DNA from: Trichobilharzia regenti
Lineage: Eukaryota; Platyhelminthes; Trematoda; Strigeidida; Schistosomatidae
Reading direction: 5' to 3'
NCBI GenBank assembly: GCA_944472135.2
Contig: CALYDD020000431.1
Location: 1 to 64,000 of the forward strand
Length of the DNA stretch: 64,000 nucleotides
A program made the position numbers and the translations under genes. The notes under the pieces are model-generated. The model made no database searches and was not told where the DNA came from. It saw only the letters and a list, made by a program, of their open reading frames with translations. This document shows, one piece after another, positions 58,143-64,000 of this stretch. How positions within the stretch are numbered: position 1 is the first letter of the stretch; each line of letters starts with the position of its first letter.

Positions 58143-58429
58143 CTGGCAATAAAATGAAAGATAAAAATAATAATAATAATAATGGTGGATTACTGAACAA
58201 CAAATGCTGACTGTTTCCTTAAGAAACCGTTGAAACAAGTGATTAAAGGTTACGAATAAAACACAAAATTATGAAGGAAGACTGAAAATCCCGTATACCT
58301 GACAATAATCGACATGAACAAAACCACCAGTGTTGATATCCAGATATACATTCATTTCACTGTATCTTTCAGATTACTAAAACAGTTTCCGAGCAAGCAG
58401 AAAATTTAAATAACAATTTGTTACAATTT

Positions 58430-58795
58430 AATTGAATTTTAGATTTTCCCGTCGATTGATTGACTGCACCGAAGTGCTCGGTCTTAGGTTGACATGTCGG
58501 CTTCTTATGCAGATGTTTCGACGATATCTGGCATTTAATTAGAATTTAATTGGTGGATGGTGACTAGTAGTGGAATCCACGACAACGAGCATTTCGTCCT
58601 ACTTGAGACTCGTCAACTGGATGTACCTGCATTCCCAGTGAGTAATGATGTTCCCACCAAGGCTCGAACCAGTACCCATAGTTTCAAATGCCAAAGCGTT
58701 ATTCACTAGACCACTTCGGCCATGAGAGCCACCTCCTGTGCAATGGGTCATGTTAATTTAATTTTACATTTTCCCGGTGCATAAAATGCCGACAT
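58430..58795 (-). mobile_element. SM-alpha-like SINE in the RAE1 intron, minus copy
   Basis: Minus strand: tRNA-like head (GGCCGAAGTGGTCTAGTG, B box GGTTCGAGCCT), hammerhead region, then a body with CCGACATGTCAACC and GACGGGAAAATC. It forms an inverted pair with 58787-59085. Confidence 0.82.
58570..58630 (-). ncRNA. SM-alpha hammerhead ribozyme, one core change
   Basis: Minus strand GTACATCCAG (stem I), TTGACGA (core, consensus CUGANGA, so C3 is U), GTCTCAAGTAGGAC (stem II), GAAA, a short stem III, GTC at the cleavage position and GTGGATTCC (stem I return). Schistosome SM-alpha repeats are known to carry active hammerheads. C3 to U leaves a U-G pair with G8 and would be expected to weaken activity. 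Confidence 0.72.
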
Positions 58796-59085
58796 GTCAA
58801 CATGAGACCGAGCACTTCGGTCCAATCAATTGACGGGAAAATCTGAAACTAAGTTAAATTAACATGACCCGTTGTACAAGAGGTGGCTGGCTCTCGTGGC
58901 CCAAGTGGTCTAGTGGATAATGCTTTGGCATTCGAAACTATGAGTACTGGGTTCGAGTCTCAGCGTGAACATCATCACTCACTGCGGAATGCAGGTACAT
59001 CCAATGAGAAGTCCCAAGTAGGACGAAATGCTAGTTGTCCTGGATTCCACTACTAGTCACCATCCACCAGTTAAATTTGTTATAA
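58787..59085 (+). mobile_element. SM-alpha-like SINE in the RAE1 intron, plus copy
   Basis: Plus strand: body end (CCGACATGTCAACATGAGAC, GACGGGAAAATC) followed by a new monomer with head TGGCCCAAGTGGTCTAGTGG, B box GGTTCGAGTCT and hammerhead region to CACCATCCACC. The order body-end then head suggests head-to-tail monomers, as in satellite-like SM-alpha arrays. Confidence 0.82.
58993..59048 (+). ncRNA. SM-alpha hammerhead remnant, core destroyed
   Basis: GTACATCCAATGAGAAGTCC then CAAGTAGGACGAAATG and GTCCTGGATTCC. Stem II, GAAA, cleavage site and stem I return are intact, but CUGANGA has been replaced by AATGAGA, so it should be inactive. Confidence 0.7.
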
Positions 59086-59489
59086 TGTCTCCGAGAGTGA
59101 TTACGAATGCTAACAGATGATATGGACACTTAATAATGAATGCCCTGGTCGACTATTCCCTGACACGAACTAGTAAACCACAGAACATACGCAGTAAGCT
59201 TAGAAACGCGTATTTTCAAAAGCAAGCAATAGAGAGAGTGATCAAGAGTACAAAAATATACATGGCATATGTTGATCCAATTACAGGACTCGAATAGTAG
59301 GCGTTAACTGCAAGCTGGATTCTGATTGGTTGACGTCTATCATATGCTACATTACGTACAGCCAAAAGTCGACATATATCCTTCTCATGTTAATTCTAAC
59401 TTCATATACAAATTAAATGTATCTGAGAGAGCAGTTACACTGAGATAAGAGAAAGGTCACACCTCTAATTTTTAAATATGCAACCAAAG
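59086..59489. other. RAE1 intron, nothing recognised
   Basis: Intronic AT-rich DNA between the SINE pair and a PLE fragment. Confidence 0.45.
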
Positions 59490-59720
59490 GCATACATCTC
59501 AACGGAACAAACGCTTTCAATAGTGCCATTGCCAGGCATCTCCTTGATACGGGGTTATGATGTGAACATATCAAAATCCTTCGAAATGACCACTAGACAA
59601 AATAGCTCAATTCTGCTCAAGTTTGTCGAAGCAATTACAATCAAACGACTGAAACCCTATCTATGTGTTTAGAGAGGAAGCAGTTATCAATCTTTCCTTG
59701 CCCTGGTTTAACTGGATGTC
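59490..59720 (+). pseudogene. PLE C-terminal fragment in the RAE1 intron
   Basis: A broken frame with SILLKFVEAITIKRLKPYLC then AVINLSLPW, parallel to LLKYAEAIAIHRLKPPLC and VITLNLPW at the C-terminus of the PLE at 15560-15673. Only the last ~70 residues are present, antisense to RAE1. Confidence 0.65.
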
Positions 59721-60541
59721 TTTATTTTCTCTTTCATTTGATTGCATGACCTTTGGCACTAACCTCTTTATTACGCAACTCCCTCACCATTGTATGAATA
59801 CACTGACTGTTTGTTTAAACTTGGACTCCCTGTCAACTGACATAATGTGAAAACTGTAAGTACGTTAAAATTGTTCCTGAACATAAATTTAGTATCTTTA
59901 GGCTGTTAGCAGATGATGACAAGCCTACGAAATAAATCATGGTGTGGTGAAAGCTGTCTGCAAGCCGAAATTGTAGACAACAATTTAAGTCAATGTTTAC
60001 GTCCCCGATCAAGGTCATGAGAAAAAAGCATAACCCTGGGGAACTCAACAACCAATCACAGCAGACTTAACGTGTGCAAATACGATTCGCAGATATATGG
60101 CTTAGCTTTCTAAGAAACAGTCGTAAGCAGGACAGAATAGCCTCCGGCAAGAAAACAACCAATCAGGAGACGCTGCTTCCTGCCAATGATAACGCTAATA
60201 ATAATGTACATAAAAATCTACAAATATCTCTTGATTTCCTCAAAAAAAACGATCTGTTGTCTGGCCCTTGTCTTCTGTCGTTACATTGGTATCATCTTAA
60301 TCTGAACAAATTGTTGTTCTTGCTTTATTCAGACACTGGATATAATTATTATTGCTACCTATACGTAAATAAGAGTTTCACGACAATCTTATGACTAATT
60401 CTACTTCATATTTGTATCCAAAGACAGTCGTCCCTTCTGCTCACACTTAACAAGCAAACAAGCAAACAAGATTTAAGGGAACATGTGTAACAATATTGAT
60501 GAAAAGTTTAGCAAGAAACCACGAAACAGTAAGCAACTCAC
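59721..60541. other. RAE1 intron, nothing recognised
   Basis: The intron runs from 58143 to 60541. A 106-codon frame at 60074-60394 resembles nothing known and shows no coding features. Confidence 0.45.
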
Positions 60542-60721
60542 TGCAAAGATTTCATGATATCCATTGACAGCTGCACTTGAACGATGACACTTGAAAGTAA
60601 AATTATCTTTCGGTGTAGCAGGATTCAAGTACTGTATTGCAACTCGTCCTTCAATACTACCCAAAGCATATCCAATGGGATTTTGTTTCTGTTTATCCAT
60701 AAATATGGATATACACCGACT
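60542..60721 (-). CDS. RAE1: RAE1/Gle2 mRNA export factor, penultimate exon
   Basis: Exactly 60 codons, phase 0 at both ends. The acceptor is TCTATCCAAAAG before AGT CGG; the donor is GCA|GTGAGT. The product begins [11 protein letters not shown], then [18 protein letters not shown] and [10 protein letters not shown], ending HEIFA, and joins in frame to VNDMAFHP of the last exon. This order equals RCVAIFKDKQ - [12 protein letters not shown] - [10 protein letters not shown] in animal RAE1. The insert SSAAVNGY before HEIFA sits where animal sequences vary in length. Exons for the preceding blades are not found up to 64000 and probably lie beyond the window. Confidence 0.92.
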
Positions 60722-60812
60722 CTTTTGGATAGAAAAAACAATTAGGGAAAAAACGAAAATGAATTATGTATTGAATATACATAAACAAAGTGTGACTCAA
60801 CAAAACAAAGGA

Positions 60813-61451
60813 GACATGAAAAGATTAGCTGTCTTCGATCATAGGTGCCTGCGTTCTATCTCCCGTGTGAAGTGGTATAATAGGGTGAGCGATATTCAGG
60901 TTAGGCATCGGTCGAGTGAGTGCTAGGTAAGGAGGGGAAATCAATAGATGAGGCTGTGGAGCTACATCGACTGAGATGGTTACGACATATGTTACGTATG
61001 CCTGCCTAGTCATCGCCTTCCTCGACGGGCAATGTTAGCTGATATAGGGTCAGGCTGGAAAAGAGCTAGCGGCGGTTAAACCACAACATGGCCTTAGTAA
61101 TCAATGGAATCCGCAACAGTTAGTTTACGCCAAGTAGGAAGGTGTAGACTGGCCTCCTGCTTGCGGTCCTCGGGATGGTAAACACCAATGGCTGCAAACA
61201 ATTGGTGACATGGCTCAAAATCGTTCTCAATGGCACAGATGCATCCACTCCTTGTGATTTATGATTTCCAATGAAACTGTTTTGTTCTTCGTTATTACTA
61301 TTCCTTTGTCTCACACCTCTGTTTACTGTCTCTATTTTGCTTTTCTTGTACTTTCTTCTCTTGCTTTGTGTGCTACATGGAGGGAGTGTGGCGACTTGAA
61401 CTTCCGCACATTTGTGCAAAGTTCTATGTCGGAAACAGACAGACAGACAGA
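60813..61451 (+). pseudogene. 5'-truncated copy of the intact LINE, in a RAE1 intron
   Basis: Begins at DMKRLAVFDHRCLRSISRV of the LINE protein (compare 49093 onwards) and runs to the (CAGA)n tail. Frameshifted and missing about 80% of the element. Antisense to RAE1. Confidence 0.88.
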
Positions 61452-61589
61452 AAGATCTGTTGAGTCTTAATGACAGTCATTCGATTAAATTCATCACAGA
61501 AAAATGACATCTCAATCAGGATTCAGCTCTGCGCTGAGAAGTACAAAGTCTTGTAAAAAGACAAACTGACTAGAAACTAAAGTTTACAA

Positions 61590-62330
61590 TACACAGAAAA
61601 CCGACACACTCCAACAAGTATTTGAATTTTCAATCAGATCATCCAATAAGAATGAAAGTTTCAGTAGCTTTAAATCTCGTTAACAGAGCTACAAATATTA
61701 TAATAGATAATCATGATATGGAGAACGAGATATCCAACGTAAAACAAATTCTGATTGGAAATGGTTATCCGGAAAAGCTACTAGATAATATTATCAATAA
61801 AAAGGAGCATAAGGGAAAACAGAAAATTGAAAAATCTTGGCTATCGACGGTGGCCATTTCATATAGAAAGGAGACAGCTGAACGAACTTGAAAGACTATT
61901 TGCTTTATATAATATTAAAGTCTAGTTCAAGCCCCCTATAATTCTCTAGAGAAAGCTTTGGTGAATATCAAAGATATGGTTCCCAAAATGTCACAAAGTA
62001 ATTGTGTCTATAGGATAAAGTGTTCAGAATGTGAAGCATGCTATATAGGGGAGCGCCGTAGACAGGTGAAGATCAGAGTGAATGAACATAGACTATGCAC
62101 GAAACGTCTACCTAGAAATGAGGTAGAATTAAAGTCTTGAAAAAAGATCGGCTACAGGAATGCATGAGATAGACAGTGGACAGAAGATTGATTTCGACAA
62201 TGTCGAAATTCTTGGAAGAGGATTTCATTCACATAAGGGAAGGTCGACCTCTGAAGCCTTGCACATTTTAACCAAATTGAATGCAGTGAATAGGAAAGAA
62301 TGGATTGACTTATCATCTATATGACAAACT
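61590..62330 (+). pseudogene. Penelope-like element fragment (RT thumb and GIY-YIG)
   Basis: YLNFQSDHPIRMKVSVALNL and MENEISNVKQILIGNGYPEK (thumb/linker), then in another frame NCVYRIKCSECEACYIGE and VKIRVNEHR (GIY-YIG core), ending near SLHILTKLNAVNRKEW-like sequence. At least two frame breaks. Closest in this window to the PLE at 39740-41050. Presumed intronic in RAE1. Confidence 0.78.
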
Positions 62331-62607
62331 CTTATGAAGTAATGAAATGACGTCTTTTCCATAAGACAAATAACGTACACTCACACACGCTCATAAAAAA
62401 CTAATCCTTACAAACCAATTATAGAAAAAAATATATACACTATAACAATTTGACATTAGTCATTACAAATATATGATGACTGCTTACATATTTCTATTGG
62501 TAAAACTGTCCATGGACAAATGACCTTCAAATAAATTGACTTCAATTTATGTAAAAAAAAAAATTTCGACTATATATTTTGATGATTAACAAAAAATCTG
62601 GATAAAT
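62331..62607 (+). other. Probable PLE 3' noncoding region
   Basis: AT-rich sequence between the endonuclease fragment and a hammerhead-like motif. CTAATCCTTACAAACCAA at 62401-62418 matches the outer end of the family B SINE composite. Confidence 0.45.
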
Positions 62608-62645
62608 CTGATGGAGAAGCTGTGGCTTACACAGCGAAACGTTCA
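62608..62645 (+). ncRNA. Hammerhead-like motif downstream of a PLE
   Basis: CTGATG, a 3-base insertion (GAG), AA, hairpin GCTGTG/CACAGC with loop GCTTA, then GAAACG. Without the insertion it would read CUGAUGA - stem II - GAAA exactly. The position 3' of a PLE GIY-YIG domain matches the motifs at 22111 and 39698. Stems I and III unresolved. Confidence 0.5.
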
Positions 62646-63255
62646 GAAAACAGATCTTGTTTTGATTTTTTTTTCTTAAACACGCTGGGATTAATTTAAA
62701 TAATTTATGATGAATCAATATGAATCGGCGCTCAAATTATTCCAGGAAGTTCGTAACACCTACGGTCTGGAAACTTATTATTTTATCTGAAGCCTAATAC
62801 ATTAAGTATTGTGTCCCATTGTGTGTCACAGTACGCAGGATATCTATGAATAAAAATTTATACACTGGTCTTGATTTAGTGAACAACTTAGTGGGAATAC
62901 CTCTTGAGATTTCGACAGCGACCAATAGACACGATTCCGGACAAAGAAGCTATGTCAAAGCAAGTAATTCTACCTCAACACGTCAAATATGCTCTTAGAT
63001 AATTATGGTGGTTGGGGGGGGCGGGGCGAGGCACGCAGAGTCTGTAACTTCCAGCATGAAAGTACATATTTTCGGAGCAACCTCATCAACAAGTGTTTTG
63101 CAACGCATGTTTTAAAGAGGACTATCCAGGATAACGCTATGAAGTTCGACAAGAGTAATATTCATATAGCTGGAGGATACATCCACAAGGACAATGTGCT
63201 TACAAGTCTTAATATATAAGGCAAGAGTAAGCTAATTTATTCTCAACTAGAAAAG
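62646..63255. other. Region without a recognised gene
   Basis: Between two PLE fragments; contains a G-rich stretch near 63010-63030. Nothing recognised. Confidence 0.45.
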
Positions 63256-63908
63256 ACTGTGAGATCAGGAGGATGGCACAATCGAAAGATCTATATTTAG
63301 AAAGTTTTCATGGACAGGACTGTACATGCATTTCAAGAGCTTTGTTCCAATTCAGTATAAAAAGAAATTAGTCAGAACACTGTTCAATAGAGCACGAAAA
63401 ATTTGTTCTGACAGTACTATTGAGCATGAAATAAAATCTATGAAGGATATTTTATCTAAGAATGGATATCCTGAGAAGTTCATTAATAAGTACTCTAAAG
63501 AAATTAGCCCCTGCAAAACAATCCAAACAGTTCCGAAGAAATCTGTCTATATCAATTTGCCGTTCAAAGGAGATGATCTACAGGAAGTAGTCAGACGAAG
63601 ACTCGATAAAGCCATCAAGAGAACTTATTATGATGCAAAACTTGTTTTCCTTAACACCACTAAGCGAGTGCTCCAACAATCTGGGAAAGACCAGTCGCCA
63701 ATCATGGACACTTCAAATTGCGTATATCAGTTTCAGTGTGTTTGTGGAAGCAAATACATAGGTCGTGCGTACGAAAAGGCGATTGTCCACTCGCGTGATG
63801 GAGCATTTGCCACAGTGGTTGGAAACAGCTGAATGCAAAGTGCCAAAAACCTCAATAACAAAACATATTGTGGACTATGGACATGATATCGACGCTGTCA
63901 AGTCATTC
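63256..63908 (+). pseudogene. Penelope-like element fragment, interrupted by a LINE
   Basis: Thumb and linker (FKSFVPIQYKKKLVRTLFNR, KDILSKNGYPEKF, TVPKKSVYINLPF), then GIY-YIG start NCVYQFQCVCGSKYIGRA; after a frameshift near 63775 it continues HLPQWLETAECKVPKTSITK and YGHDIDAVKSF, where it is cut by the LINE tail. Related to the PLE at 14647-15673. Confidence 0.8.
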
Positions 63909-64000
63909 ACTGTCTGTCTGTCTGTTTTCGACATAGAACTTTGCACAAATGTGCGGAAGTTCAAGTCGCCACACTCCCTCCATGTAGCACACAAAGCAAG
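63909..64000 (-). mobile_element. LINE 3' end (same family as 45978-49702), runs off the window
   Basis: Minus strand match to the LINE 3' end: (CTGT)n tail at 63909-63925, then reverse complement of GTTCTATGTCGAAAACAGAC and the upstream 3' untranslated sequence. Inserted in a PLE. Confidence 0.88.

Noticed and set aside
22..64000. CRISPR array or bacterial operon features
   Set aside because: Repeats are tandem satellites, LTRs and SINEs of eukaryotic type; no evenly spaced short repeats with unique spacers, and the genes are spliced or retrotransposon-derived.

Overview
The window looks like a repeat-rich piece of a blood-fluke (schistosomatid trematode) genome. The basis is a CsRn1/Boudicca-like Gypsy element with a CHHC-type Gag zinc knuckle, RTE-like and CR1-like LINEs, several Penelope-like elements (PLEs) with GIY-YIG domains, SM-alpha-like SINEs carrying hammerhead ribozyme remnants, AT-rich intergenic DNA, and a spliced metazoan gene (RAE1). 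The genus is an inference and no species is claimed. Only two host gene loci are recognisable: a tRNA-His gene in a tandem repeat (left end) and the last two exons found of RAE1 (minus strand, right end). Nearly everything else is mobile or duplicated DNA.

Layout. 1-3437 and 9011-9185: about one and a half copies of a ~2.1 kb tandem unit, each with a tRNA-His(GTG) gene; the second copy is broken by a 5.6 kb Gypsy element (3451-9010, minus strand) that removed the first three tRNA bases. 9186-11787: LINE tails, tRNA-derived SINEs, a decayed 24 x 6-bp telomere-like array, and a SINE whose body consists of the two ends of the local RTE element. 11788-13593: an internally deleted RTE. 14120-15829: a PLE flanked by 527-bp inverted copies of its own 3' end. 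16140-16904: pieces of a second RTE family interrupted by a palindromic tRNA-SINE composite.

16905-56671: a large head-to-tail duplication (unit 1, 16905-34496; unit 2, 34497-56671). Each unit carries a 2.2-kb inverted repeat containing a decayed RTE. The units differ by clean events: an RTE in unit 1 that sits in place of 4 kb still present in unit 2, a SINE found only in unit 1, and an intact 3.7-kb LINE (single 1166-codon ORF) found only in unit 2. These differences provide empty sites and a relative history.

56672-64000: RAE1 exons on the minus strand with introns full of SINEs, PLE fragments and a 5'-truncated antisense LINE; the window ends inside another LINE copy nested in a PLE.

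How the parts relate: the LINEs supply the 3' ends used by SINEs, the PLEs carry hammerhead-like motifs downstream of their endonuclease domain, and many dead elements appear to have multiplied by DNA-level duplication rather than by retrotransposition. All assignments come from reading motifs and comparing parts of the window with each other; no database search was run.
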